DNA from: an uncultured Lachnospiraceae bacterium
GTDB lineage: Bacteria; Bacillota; Clostridia; Lachnospirales; Lachnospiraceae
Assembly (NCBI GenBank): GCA_910586205.1
Contig: CAJUGD010000013.1
Location: forward strand, 1-64,000
Length of the DNA: 64,000 bases
Reading direction: 5' to 3'
Positions 53,619 to 61,906 of the stretch are shown here, piece by piece (positions within the stretch are counted from its first letter, which is position 1; each line of letters starts with the position of its first letter). Under the pieces are notes generated by a model. The model made no database searches and was not told the origin of the DNA. It worked only from the letters and a program-made list of their open reading frames with translations. A program made the position numbers and the translations under genes.

Positions 53619-54671
53619 CTATGGCAAAACCCGCTCCATAGAATCCCTGTCCTGTGCAAACGACAGCGCCATTTGAGGGGTAATCTTCCTGTCCCGGACC
53701 AGTTGGATAATCGCTTCATCCATGGTCATCATCCCCTGCCTCCGTCCGGTCTGCATAATGCTGGGAAGCTGATGAGTTTTGCCTTCCCGAATCAGGTTGC
53801 GCACTGCCAGATTCACGTGAAGAACCTCAAAGGCCCCCACCCTTCCCCGGCCGTCAGCCTTAGGGATCAGCTGCTGGGAAATGATCCCCTCCAGCACATT
53901 CGCAAGCTGAACCCGGATCTGCTGCTGCTGATGGGGCGGGAATACATCAATAATCCTGTCTACCGTACTGGCCGCCCCAATGGTGTGAAGGGTGGAAAGA
54001 ACCAAATGTCCGGTCTCTGCTGCGGTCACTGCCACACTGATAGTCTCATAGTCCCGCATCTCTCCTACCAGGATCACATCCGGATCCTCACGGAGCGCAG
54101 CCTTCAGCCCATTGGCATAGCTTTGGGTATCCGAACCGATCTCCCTCTGGTTTACCATGGACATTTTATGGGTATGGACATACTCAATCGGATCCTCTAA
54201 AGTAATAATATGGGCGTCCCGGCAAAGGTTCACCTTATGGATAATGGATGCCAGGGTGGTAGACTTACCGCTTCCTGTAGGCCCTGTCACCAGAATCAGC
54301 CCTCTTTTTCTATTATAAAGATCAATGACTGAAGACGGGATTCCCAGTTCCTCCGGAGAAGGAATCTCAGACCGTACCAGACGAAAGGCCAAAGCTGCCG
54401 CCCCCTGCTGCCGGAACACATTCACACGGTATCTTCCTGCCTCTTTTAAGGAAAGAGACATATCATATTCTCCCTTTTCCATAAAATGATCAAACTGTTC
54501 CTGACTCATAATTTCCTTAGCCGCCGCCATGGTATCCTCCCCCGTCAGGCTTTCATACGGCATGGATACCAGACTTCCGCTCAGCCTCATCTTCGGAGGC
54601 AGCCCTGCTGTAAAATGGACGTCACTGGCGCCTTCTTCAGACGCTCTTTTTAACACTTCCTTTATTTTCAT
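53619..54671 (-). CDS. pilT: Pilus retraction ATPase PilT
   Basis: A 350-residue hexameric ATPase that drives pilus disassembly and twitching. It has the PilT N-terminal domain (KRASEEGASDVHFTAGLPPKMR), Walker A GPTGSGKSTT (about 131-140), Asp box IITLEDPIEYVH, Walker B DPDVILVGEMRDYET, His box GHLVLSTLHTIGAASTVDRI and the C-terminal GRRQGMMTMDEAI resembling the family AIRNLIRE-type end. It opens the pilus gene run, 53 bases after a GHKL kinase and 56 before the giant pilin. Confidence 0.95.
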   Translation of the reverse strand: MKIKEVLKRASEEGASDVHFTAGLPPKMRLSGSLVSMPYESLTGEDTMAAAKEIMSQEQFDHFMEKGEYDMSLSLKEAGRYRVNVFRQQGAAALAFRLVRSEIPSPEELGIPSSVIDLYNRKRGLILVTGPTGSGKSTTLASIIHKVNLCRDAHIITLEDPIEYVHTHKMSMVNQREIGSDTQSYANGLKAALREDPDVILVGEMRDYETISVAVTAAETGHLVLSTLHTIGAASTVDRIIDVFPPHQQQQIRVQLANVLEGIISQQLIPKADGRGRVGAFEVLHVNLAVRNLIREGKTHQLPSIMQTGRRQGMMTMDEAIIQLVRDRKITPQMALSFAQDRDSMERVLP

Positions 54672-54724
54672 CCCGTTTTCCTCTTTCCTGACACATTTGC
54701 TGCGTCATCTTCTCCTTCTCTTTC

Positions 54725-56056
54725 CTACAGCATAAATAATGTCTGCGCCTTCTCTTTTATATCCTTGGGAATATTCAACAGCACCCGAATATAAAAGCTT
54801 TTATTTTTTATCGAAAAATCTGTCTCCCCTTTGTAACGCTCCGCAGTCTTTACTATGCTGTTCACTCCCAGGCTATCCTTCTTTTTTCCTTTTGGCAGCC
54901 CTTTGTAAAGACATGCATCCTCGGCACACGTATTCTGGCACTGAATCACCAGCTTATGTCCCTTATATACAACAGACAGATGGATATATAGATCATCTTC
55001 CCGGGAGTCCATACACCCGTGAATGGCATTTTCAAAAATATTGGCAAGAATTGCAACCAGATCAATATCCCGGATCGGCAGATTCTGCTGAGCTTCCACC
55101 TTCATCTCCACTCTAATTCCCCGGTTCCTGGCATATCCTCCATAGACTGACAAGATGCCGTTGACTGCCTTATTGCTGCACACCGCCTCAGGCCGATTGC
55201 TCTCTACATCTTCTCCATACTGTTTTAAATATTCCAAAAGCCCTGCCTCATCCTTGGCCTTCACATACTCCCGAATCAAAAGACAGTGATGGCGCACATC
55301 ATGGCGAATCCTGGCTGCTTCCTCCTCCGCCTGCTTTCCCAGCTCTAACTGGCGGCGCAAAAGCTGCTCATTCATCTCCAAAAGCTGCTTTTCTGCCTCA
55401 TAGCAGTGTTCCCTGCCAAGGTGAATATACAAGTGAAAGATTAAGTACTGAATCACCCCTGCCATAAACATAATCACAAAAATCCGGATCACGTTCAGAA
55501 CGGAAAAAGCCCGGTCAGCCGGCCAATAGGCTATAAAAGCAGCTATTATAAAGCATACTACTAAGGTAATAATACTAAACAGATCCATTTCCGCCCTGAG
55601 AAACTCCAGATTTTCAAAAAAGCATTTTCGAAATCTTCTCTGTAAAAAGAAAAGGATCGCAACAATCAGAACCACCCGTATCAGAATATCTACCCACATG
55701 CTTTCCCCAAACCACCACCTGGATATGTCTATCCCCAAAAAAACACACAGAGAAAGCAAATAAAAGCTAAGAGATATTTTATAAAGAGATAGATACAGAC
55801 TGTCTCCGCTCATTATGCAGCAAAACACTCCGATCACCGGAAGACTGAGAAGCCCCGCAAAGCGAATGTATACATCCCGACTGAAATGGTACCAGATACT
55901 AAAACCCAAAATTGCTGCCAGCCAAAAAACAAAATAACTGATTATGGCCTTTTTCATTGATATCCTGGGACGGTCCAGCATAAGAAATACTGCCATCATC
56001 ATAGCCCCGCCCATACCGTTGCGCAGAAGCGCAATCCAAAATGACCCACCTAACAT
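54725..56056 (-). CDS. GHKL sensor kinase 1 (AgrC-like)
   Basis: A 443-residue membrane histidine kinase of the HPK10 type. Six or seven TM segments span about residues 1-215, then a coiled coil, a His-bearing RHDVRHH motif (about residue 260) and a GHKL ATPase domain with IFENAIHGCMDS as the N box and DSLGVNSIVKTAERY as the G-box region. Kinases of this type usually sense peptides and pair with LytTR regulators. It shares the domain plan of the second kinase but is a clearly diverged paralogue. It lies just upstream of pilT on the same strand and downstream of the putative LytTR operator. Confidence 0.9.
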   Translation of the reverse strand: MLGGSFWIALLRNGMGGAMMMAVFLMLDRPRISMKKAIISYFVFWLAAILGFSIWYHFSRDVYIRFAGLLSLPVIGVFCCIMSGDSLYLSLYKISLSFYLLSLCVFLGIDISRWWFGESMWVDILIRVVLIVAILFFLQRRFRKCFFENLEFLRAEMDLFSIITLVVCFIIAAFIAYWPADRAFSVLNVIRIFVIMFMAGVIQYLIFHLYIHLGREHCYEAEKQLLEMNEQLLRRQLELGKQAEEEAARIRHDVRHHCLLIREYVKAKDEAGLLEYLKQYGEDVESNRPEAVCSNKAVNGILSVYGGYARNRGIRVEMKVEAQQNLPIRDIDLVAILANIFENAIHGCMDSREDDLYIHLSVVYKGHKLVIQCQNTCAEDACLYKGLPKGKKKDSLGVNSIVKTAERYKGETDFSIKNKSFYIRVLLNIPKDIKEKAQTLFML

Positions 56057-56198
56057 GTTTTATCCTTCTCTTTTTTTCATAACCCCTTGCTGTTCATACA
56101 GCATAATCCTGCATCTGTATGATGAAACACTCTGACAGCTTACTATTGCTGATTGACCATATGATAGCAAAAAAAGAAAATTCTTAAAAGAGGTTTGG

Positions 56199-56230
56199 AA
56201 TGAATCGCACTTTTGAGGGAATGAATCGCA
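56199..56230 (-). promoter_or_regulatory. Putative LytTR operator upstream of kinase 1-pil
   Basis: TGCGATTCATT occurs twice on the minus strand (56230-56220 and 56209-56199), a perfect 11-base direct repeat with a period of 21 bases, two helical turns. Paired direct repeats at this spacing are the typical LytTR binding geometry, and GCGATTCAT shares several positions with the general LytTR motif. A possible -10 (TATCAT, 56166-56161) with a poor -35 (TTTTAA) lies at a suitable distance for an activator-dependent promoter. Confidence 0.6.
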
Positions 56231-56274
56231 TCTATATAGAACCCTTTCTCATAGGATCAGCTTTTCTATAAAAC

Positions 56275-56313
56275 AAAAAAGAATCCTGACCAAATAATTT
56301 TCAGAATTCTTTT
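56275..56313 (-). terminator. Terminator after regulator-kinase 2 transcript
   Basis: On the minus strand AAAAGAATTCTGA (56313-56301) pairs with TCAGGATTCTTTT (56289-56277), followed by TTGTTTT. It ends the CPBP/regulator/kinase 2 transcript before the kinase 1-pilus promoter. Confidence 0.75.
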
Positions 56314-56340
56314 ACTCGTGTCTTTATCTATGAAGTTATG

Positions 56341-56412
56341 TCATTTGAATACATGCCGCAATCGGATTAATAATTCATCAAAGCCTTGGTTTATCCAGTC
56401 AAAATCAGTCAT
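56341..56412 (-). CDS. Small amphipathic peptide ORF (23 aa), speculative
   Basis: A 23-codon frame whose ATG overlaps the last codons of kinase 2 (shared ATGACTGA), so coupled translation is possible; no independent ribosome site is seen. The peptide is helical in style, with a DWINQGFDELLIRLRHVF core placing hydrophobic residues on one face and charges on the other. It lacks a double-Gly leader and the features of cyclic AgrD peptides. Its position beside peptide-type kinases makes it a candidate signal, but a chance frame is equally possible. Confidence 0.3.
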   Translation of the reverse strand: MTDFDWINQGFDELLIRLRHVFK

Positions 56413-57664
56413 AGGGAACAATAATCCTGCTGCTGAACCATCCGTCCTCACATGTAAAATCTATATTCCCGCCATACCGCTCCACGCCTTTTATGATGCT
56501 GGATACGCCCACTCCTTTCCTTCCCTTTGACATCGGAATCCCGTTCTTAAAAAGGATATCCTCTCTGCAGGTATTTTCCACCACTATGGACAGCCTGCCT
56601 GCCTTTGTCTCCATCCATACCAGGATCTTTCTTTTTTCTTTTCCTGAATCCTCACAGCCATGTATAGCGTTTTCCAGAAGATTGGCCAGAATCGCCACCA
56701 GATCCACATCCTGAATCCCAATATTCTTATCTACGTTCACAGAAAAGTCCATGTCTATTTCTTCCTGCCCGGCCTGTGCCAGATAAACGGACAGCACATT
56801 GTCAATCACCGGATTTACACACACCCGTTTTCTTCCCGAATTTTCCACCTCAAAGCTGTATTCACTCAGATAATCCAGAAGCTTTTGTACCTCGCCCTTT
56901 TTGGCATACTCTGCAAGGTTCTGCATATGATGCCTGAAATCGTGGCGCACACGGCGGGCATTCTCCTCCGCCCGTTCCATAATCTTAATCTTCTGAACAA
57001 GAATTTTCTGGTGCTGCTCAATCTGGCTGTTTAAGGCAGCTTCCAGCATGTAATGGATAGTGTGGTAAATCACCCCATATCCCAGACAAATGGCTGCCAT
57101 CAAAAGGATAAAAAACATCAATTGAATCTGGTCAATGCTGCCTGTATTCGCCACCACAGCCAAATAACCCAGATAGATCGTATACAAAACTGAAAGAAGA
57201 CACATAGGCCACCATCCTGTTGTCAGCTCTCCCCGGATCTGATCAAATCTTTTCCGCAGCCCTTTCTGGTAGAAAATGAGAGTCCCGCCATGAAGCAAAG
57301 TACGGATATATGCGGATGCCCTTATACCTCCGCCAAAGAACCATTCTGCCAAAAGTTTTGACAAAGTCGTCACGGCAAGAAAAACCTGACAATAAGTCAG
57401 ACATACAAACATTGTCTTAGGAAAATTTTCCTCAGACAAAAACAAAACCTCCCCAATCAATACAAAAAACGAAAACAAGAACAGTCCCCAAACCCATATG
57501 GACCGTTCTATCATAAAATAAGTCCCTAATGCAATGCCGATTTCTAAAAACGCCACGCTCATACACAAAAGCCTGGTTATCCTTTTAGGGAACCTGGATC
57601 GGCAAAACATGATAACTGCTGTACCATGAAGCAGGTATAAAAGACCGACTGCTTCTAGTGTCAT
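56405..57664 (-). CDS. GHKL sensor kinase 2 (AgrC-like)
   Basis: A 419-residue membrane histidine kinase with about six TM segments in residues 1-190, a coiled coil (about 195-235), the RHDFRHHMQ motif with the probable phospho-His (about residue 240), and a GHKL domain (NLLENAIHGCEDS; RKGVGVSSIIKGVERYGG). It follows the LytTR regulator by 37 bases, so the two are the core pair. Its ATG (57664) has no ordinary ribosome site: the only purine block is a run of nine G nine bases ahead. See the homopolymer entry. Confidence 0.9.
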   Translation of the reverse strand: MTLEAVGLLYLLHGTAVIMFCRSRFPKRITRLLCMSVAFLEIGIALGTYFMIERSIWVWGLFLFSFFVLIGEVLFLSEENFPKTMFVCLTYCQVFLAVTTLSKLLAEWFFGGGIRASAYIRTLLHGGTLIFYQKGLRKRFDQIRGELTTGWWPMCLLSVLYTIYLGYLAVVANTGSIDQIQLMFFILLMAAICLGYGVIYHTIHYMLEAALNSQIEQHQKILVQKIKIMERAEENARRVRHDFRHHMQNLAEYAKKGEVQKLLDYLSEYSFEVENSGRKRVCVNPVIDNVLSVYLAQAGQEEIDMDFSVNVDKNIGIQDVDLVAILANLLENAIHGCEDSGKEKRKILVWMETKAGRLSIVVENTCREDILFKNGIPMSKGRKGVGVSSIIKGVERYGGNIDFTCEDGWFSSRIIVPYD

Positions 57665-57673
57665 ATCTTTTTA

Positions 57674-57714
57674 CCCCCCCCCATAAATTTAAGTTCACGT
57701 TTTACCCCCCCCCC
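57674..57714 (-). repeat. Two poly-G tracts at regulator/kinase 2 junction
   Basis: Ten G (57714-57705) form the last Gly codons of the regulator, followed at once by its stop; nine G (57682-57674) stand before the kinase 2 start in the place of the Shine-Dalgarno. Both are followed by TAAAA. Runs this long are prone to slippage. Confidence 0.85.
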
Positions 57715-58430
57715 GCACAGAAATAACTAAAATATTGTTCCCGCAGCGGCTGGTAAGCCCCTCTGGGAAGATAAATGTTCTTTCCTGTATCCATACAGGC
57801 TTCCTGTCCGCTAAGGCTGTCAATATGTTCTAAATTTACCACATAAGAAGCCCCGACTTTTTTAAATTCCTGCCATTCTGACAACATTTCATAAATCTCC
57901 GCCATAGTCATGCGCAGACGGATAAAACTGCCGTCAGCTAAATGCAGACGCTGGCTTTTCCCTTGTGCCTCACAATATACAATATCCTTTAAAGCCACCT
58001 TGCAGCTTCGCCCGTCACTTCGGAAAATCACATGTGCGATTCTGTTTTCCCTGTTCTTCATAATTTTATCCAGAACAGAAAACAGCTTTTTCTCTCCTAC
58101 CGGCTTAACCAGATATTGAGCCGCATCCACTCCATAAGCATCCAGTGCATGCTCTTTTGAAGTTGTAAGAAACACGATCTTTCCCCGATTTCCCATCTGG
58201 CGCAGCTCCCTTGCCGCCTTAATTCCGCTCTTGCCTGGCATATATATATCAAGCAGAATCAAATCCGGGATATATTCTCCCTCCTTAATTCGTGTTAACA
58301 TCTTCTCCGGGTCTTCAAACCGGTCAACGAAAATATCCTCATCCTCATGTCTTCTGCGCCATGAAAGGACAAGACTCTCTGTTTTATCCAGCTCCTTTTT
58401 CTCATCATCACAGATTGCGATCCGGTACAT
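57702..58430 (-). CDS. LytTR-family response regulator
   Basis: A 242-residue DNA-binding regulator. The N-terminal receiver (about 1-120) has IAICDDEKKE, the phospho-Asp in PDLILLDIYMPGKSG, the switch Thr in VFLTTSKEHA and Lys in YLVKPVGEKK. The C-terminal LytTR domain (about 135-235) has VIFRSDGRSCKVALKDIVYCEA and FIRLRMTMAEIYEML. Expected to be phosphorylated by kinase 2, kinase 1 or both. The end of the gene runs through a ten-G tract, so slippage would change only the last few residues. Confidence 0.93.
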   Translation of the reverse strand: MYRIAICDDEKKELDKTESLVLSWRRRHEDEDIFVDRFEDPEKMLTRIKEGEYIPDLILLDIYMPGKSGIKAARELRQMGNRGKIVFLTTSKEHALDAYGVDAAQYLVKPVGEKKLFSVLDKIMKNRENRIAHVIFRSDGRSCKVALKDIVYCEAQGKSQRLHLADGSFIRLRMTMAEIYEMLSEWQEFKKVGASYVVNLEHIDSLSGQEACMDTGKNIYLPRGAYQPLREQYFSYFCAGGG

Positions 58431-58493
58431 CTTTTGTCTTCCCCCTTGTTGTCTTTATGGTAAATTGTTTTCTGTCTTCATTGAAGATGCTTT

Positions 58494-59420
58494 TTAGTTT
58501 AACATAAACATTCCCATGCATACCACCAAAAATGCAACTACTCCCGGGGCAGTCAGAACAGTCCTCCAGAATCCTTTCTTTGGAACCGGCGCCCAGCCAG
58601 TAAACCAGGGCAGCCTCCAGCCATACAAACATGCCAGCACAACGGCCCCTATCATGCTTCCCACCATCAAAAGCCCCAAAAACGCGATTCCCAAAAGAGC
58701 AAAGGCTGTCTCTGCTGAAAATCCATCCAATCCTTGTAAGAGCACCACCGGCACCACTCCTCCTGCCAGGTTGATCATCATATGAAGTATGATTGTATAC
58801 CCGATTCTCCCAGTACTGCTGTAAAGATATGCAAAAATCATGCCCAAAATACAGGCATAAAAAAATTGGTAAAAATTGCCGTGGAACAGGCCAAAAGCAA
58901 CCCCGGACACCACCACGGCAGCTTTCTGGCCAAAAGGTACAATCCGGTCAATAAGGATTTTTCTGAACATGAGCTCCTCCATCATCGGAGCTACCACCAC
59001 AGTTGAGAGAAACACAGTCCAGGGATTCATCTCCCCGATCAGATCCATCACCGGATTCTCCTGGGGGATTTTCGTCACTGCCTCTACTGCTCCCATCATG
59101 ATCTGTCCTGCAAAATTCCCTATATAGGTAAAACCGAAGCACACCACTGCCCACAATAAAAATACGCCTATAGGGATCTTCTCCCCATCCTCCTTTTTCC
59201 AGGAAGGAACCTTTCGGATCATCAGCCAAAAGATCGGAAAGGCACACAAATACATGGAAGCCTGGGCCAGCATCAGATAGTCCATATCCGGCAGACCTTT
59301 CCCTCCATACGCCATCCAAAGCCCAAGTCCCACTCCCATAAAAAGCTGTATCCCTATATCAACCAGAAAAAACACCACAAACGCCCATCCGATTCTGGAA
59401 AACTGTCTCCTTGTTTCCAT
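58494..59420 (-). CDS. CPBP intramembrane metalloprotease
   Basis: A 308-residue membrane protein of the CPBP (Abi/CAAX-like) family, with about seven TM segments. The catalytic motif is APMMEELMFRKILIDR (EExxxR, about residue 149), with a conserved His in VAFGLFHGNFYQFFYA and a further His in TIILHMMINLAGG. Family members cut membrane proteins or process peptides such as bacteriocins. It lies 63 bases before the LytTR regulator on the same strand. A role in processing a peptide signal for the two kinases is an inference from position. Confidence 0.88.
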   Translation of the reverse strand: METRRQFSRIGWAFVVFFLVDIGIQLFMGVGLGLWMAYGGKGLPDMDYLMLAQASMYLCAFPIFWLMIRKVPSWKKEDGEKIPIGVFLLWAVVCFGFTYIGNFAGQIMMGAVEAVTKIPQENPVMDLIGEMNPWTVFLSTVVVAPMMEELMFRKILIDRIVPFGQKAAVVVSGVAFGLFHGNFYQFFYACILGMIFAYLYSSTGRIGYTIILHMMINLAGGVVPVVLLQGLDGFSAETAFALLGIAFLGLLMVGSMIGAVVLACLYGWRLPWFTGWAPVPKKGFWRTVLTAPGVVAFLVVCMGMFMLN

Positions 59421-59499
59421 TCTGTTCTCCTGCCACGCCTTTCTATTGCTTTTTGCTGCAGCCCGTGATCCTCAAGCGGGCGTAACCCCTCTGCCATAA

Positions 59500-59530
59500 C
59501 AGGGGAGCCAGCCAGATGCCAACTCCCCTG
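59500..59530 (-). other. Hairpin past the EF-G paralogue stop
   Basis: CAGGGGAG (59500-59507) pairs with CTCCCCTG (59523-59530). There is no T run on the minus strand, so its use as terminator is doubtful. Confidence 0.35.
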
Positions 59531-59566
59531 CAAGTTTCAGCCTGCTATGACAAATTTCTCATAAGA

Positions 59567-61669
59567 CTATGCATCCATTTTGTCAATCTTAGACGCCCTT
59601 GCCTCCACTTCCTTTTTCTGAATATCGCCCGGAGCCTGCTCATAGCGGGCAAACTCATATTCATAGAGTCCGATTCCTCCGGTCATGGAACGCAAATCTG
59701 TATTATAACCGAACATCTCAGACATAGGCACATCTGCTTCAATAATCTGTTTCCCGTGATGGTCTGAATTCATCCCCAGCACACGCCCTCTTCTCCGGTT
59801 CAAATCTCCCATAACATCCCCTGTAAACTTATCGGGAACCGTCACTTTCACGGAGGCAATGGGCTCTAAGAGCACTGGATTGGCCTCCATAAAGCCCTTC
59901 TTAAATGCCATGGAGGCGGCTGTCTTAAATGCCATCTCAGAAGAATCAACCGGATGGTAGGAGCCGTCGATCAAAGTCGCCTTCACGCCCACTACCGGAT
60001 ATGCGGCTAACGGACCCTTCACACAACTCTCCTGAACGCCCTTCTCTACTGCAGGGAAGTAGTTTCTGGGAACTGCTCCTCCAAATACATTTTCCTCAAA
60101 CACATAAGGAATCTCCAAATCGCCTGACGGCTCAAAGATCATCTTTACGTCGCCGTACTGGCCATGCCCGCCGGTCTGCTTCTTATATTTGCCCTGAACC
60201 TCCACTTTCTTGCGGATGGTCTCACGGAAGGCAAATTTAGGCTTGCTCAGCTCGATCTCTACTTTATAACGGTTCAAAAGCTTGCTGACTACTACCTCAA
60301 GCTGCTGATCACCGATACCGTACAGAAGAAGCTGCCGGTTCTCCTTGTCATTGACTGCCTTTAAGGTCAGATCCTCCTCTGTCAGCTTTGCCAAAGCGCT
60401 GCTGACTTTATCCTCATCCCCCTTGGTAACGGTTTTGTACCGCATATAAGTATAAGGAGTGGAGATCTGCGGCTTATGGTAAACAATGGGAGCCGTGCGC
60501 ACTGCAATGGTATCTCCGGTCTGGGTCACATTAAGCTTTGCCACTGCGCCGATATCTCCGGCCTTCAGCTCAGACACCTCAATGGACTCCTTGCCGCGGA
60601 GCAGATAAACCTTGGCCACTTTTTCCTCTGCATCCTTATTCACATTATAGATCACAGAGTCCGGTTTTAAGGTTCCGGTACAGATCTTCATCAGAGAATA
60701 TTTTCCGATGAACGGATCCACAATGGTCTTAAATACCCGTGCAGATAAGGATACCTGATCGTTATACTTTGCCGTAAAACGCTCACCAGTAGACACATCT
60801 ACACCAATACACTCAAACTTATCCGGTGTGGGCAGATAGCGGTCAATCGCTTGAAGGAGGGTCTTAAATCCCTGGCAGTTAATGCCCGATCCCATAAGAA
60901 CCGGCACAATGCTGCCGTCAATCACATGAGACCGGAGAGCGGAAGATATCTCCTCCTGACTAAATTCTTCCCCTGAGAAATACCGCTCCATGTATTCTTC
61001 ACTGGTCTCTGCCACAGCCTCCATCAAAGCCTCTCTGGCAATCCCCAAATTCTTCATGGAATACTCCGGAATGTCACACTCCTCATAATCGCTCATGTTG
61101 GTAAAACGGCGTCCTGCCATCTTCACCACATTCACATAACCCACAAACTTCTCATTCTCACGGATCGGAAGCTGGAACGGGGCTATCTTTCTGCCGAACC
61201 GCTTCTCTAACTTTAACACCAGCTCACGGTAGCTTGCATGGTCATCATCCATATTGGTCACAAAAATAATCCGGGGCAGGCCGAGCTTCTCACACAGTTC
61301 CCACGCCTTCTCCGTACCCACTTCAATACCAGCCTTACAGTTAACCACAATGATGGCCGCGTCTGCCACGCTGACAGCCTCCTCAGCCTCTCCCACAAAG
61401 TCAAAGTATCCGGGGGTATCCAGAAGGTTGATCTTGATCATACCGTCTTCTCCCTTGTACTCCAACGGGATCAGAGATGTGGAAATGGAGAACTGACGCT
61501 TGATCTCTTCTTTATCATAATCGCTGATCGTATTTCCGTCGGTCACCTTTCCCATGCGCTTGGTGACGCCGGTGAGCAGTGCCAGTGCTTCTGCCACCGT
61601 CGTCTTACCGGCTCCTCCATGGCCAAGAAGCACGACGTTGCGGATTTGCTGTGTCCCATATACGTTCAT
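59567..61669 (-). CDS. EF-G paralogue (EF-G-2 type GTPase)
   Basis: A 700-residue translational GTPase with all five EF-G domains. G1 is GHGGAGKT (residues 16-23). G3 is DTPGYFDF, with Tyr88 where EF-G has its catalytic His. G4 reads TNMD (138-141) where NKMD is usual. The switch I RGIT is replaced by KRQFSIS. Domain IV includes GGHGQYGDVKMIF and domain V YEFARYE. These changes match the second EF-G found beside the normal one in many bacteria (EF-G-2). Its role could be ribosome rescue or stress translation; it is not a Tet(M)-class protection protein on this evidence. A good promoter is at 61709-61737. Confidence 0.88.
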   Translation of the reverse strand: MNVYGTQQIRNVVLLGHGGAGKTTVAEALALLTGVTKRMGKVTDGNTISDYDKEEIKRQFSISTSLIPLEYKGEDGMIKINLLDTPGYFDFVGEAEEAVSVADAAIIVVNCKAGIEVGTEKAWELCEKLGLPRIIFVTNMDDDHASYRELVLKLEKRFGRKIAPFQLPIRENEKFVGYVNVVKMAGRRFTNMSDYEECDIPEYSMKNLGIAREALMEAVAETSEEYMERYFSGEEFSQEEISSALRSHVIDGSIVPVLMGSGINCQGFKTLLQAIDRYLPTPDKFECIGVDVSTGERFTAKYNDQVSLSARVFKTIVDPFIGKYSLMKICTGTLKPDSVIYNVNKDAEEKVAKVYLLRGKESIEVSELKAGDIGAVAKLNVTQTGDTIAVRTAPIVYHKPQISTPYTYMRYKTVTKGDEDKVSSALAKLTEEDLTLKAVNDKENRQLLLYGIGDQQLEVVVSKLLNRYKVEIELSKPKFAFRETIRKKVEVQGKYKKQTGGHGQYGDVKMIFEPSGDLEIPYVFEENVFGGAVPRNYFPAVEKGVQESCVKGPLAAYPVVGVKATLIDGSYHPVDSSEMAFKTAASMAFKKGFMEANPVLLEPIASVKVTVPDKFTGDVMGDLNRRRGRVLGMNSDHHGKQIIEADVPMSEMFGYNTDLRSMTGGIGLYEYEFARYEQAPGDIQKKEVEARASKIDKMDA

Positions 61670-61708
61670 AAAATTCCCTCCTGTATCTCAATTTTGGTCC
61701 ATGATGAT

Positions 61709-61737
61709 ATTCTACTAAAAAAGCGTGAAAATTACAA
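61709..61737 (-). promoter_or_regulatory. Promoter of EF-G paralogue
   Basis: Minus strand TTGTAA (61737-61732), 17-base spacer, TAGAAT (61714-61709). Predicted start near 61702; the CAGGAGGGA ribosome site follows soon after. Confidence 0.6.
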
Positions 61738-61820
61738 GACAAAGAGAAAAATTGCACAAAATATTTTATTCGAGGAAATTTCTATCACTTTAAAGTGTCA
61801 AAGTTTAAAGCAGCAGAGCA

Positions 61821-61849
61821 TTGACAATCAAAGCAGAATGGAGTAGAAT
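61821..61849 (+). promoter_or_regulatory. Promoter of aroF-tyrA
   Basis: TTGACA (61821-61826), 17-base spacer, TAGAAT (61844-61849). The transcript would begin near 61856, immediately before a 7-bp stem-loop (GCATTGA 61859-61865 with TCAATGC 61873-61879). No T-box or leader peptide is evident. Confidence 0.75.
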
Positions 61850-61906
61850 AGCGAAAAGGCATTGACAGCTTCTCAATGCAAAACTCTGTTTAGTGAGGAT
61901 AAAACC

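Larger units (their letters stand above)
56057..56404. other. 348-base gap with terminator, operator and small ORF
   Basis: Between the two kinase genes. From the minus-strand 5' side it holds a 23-codon frame (56412-56341), an intrinsic terminator (56313-56275), a 21-bp-period direct repeat (56230-56199), and an AT-rich promoter region up to the kinase 1 ribosome site (AAGGA before 56056). Confidence 0.7.

Noticed and set aside
59567..61669. Tetracycline ribosomal protection protein
   Set aside because: Length and fold are shared, but the G-motif changes match the EF-G-2 group, and there is no resistance-element context.
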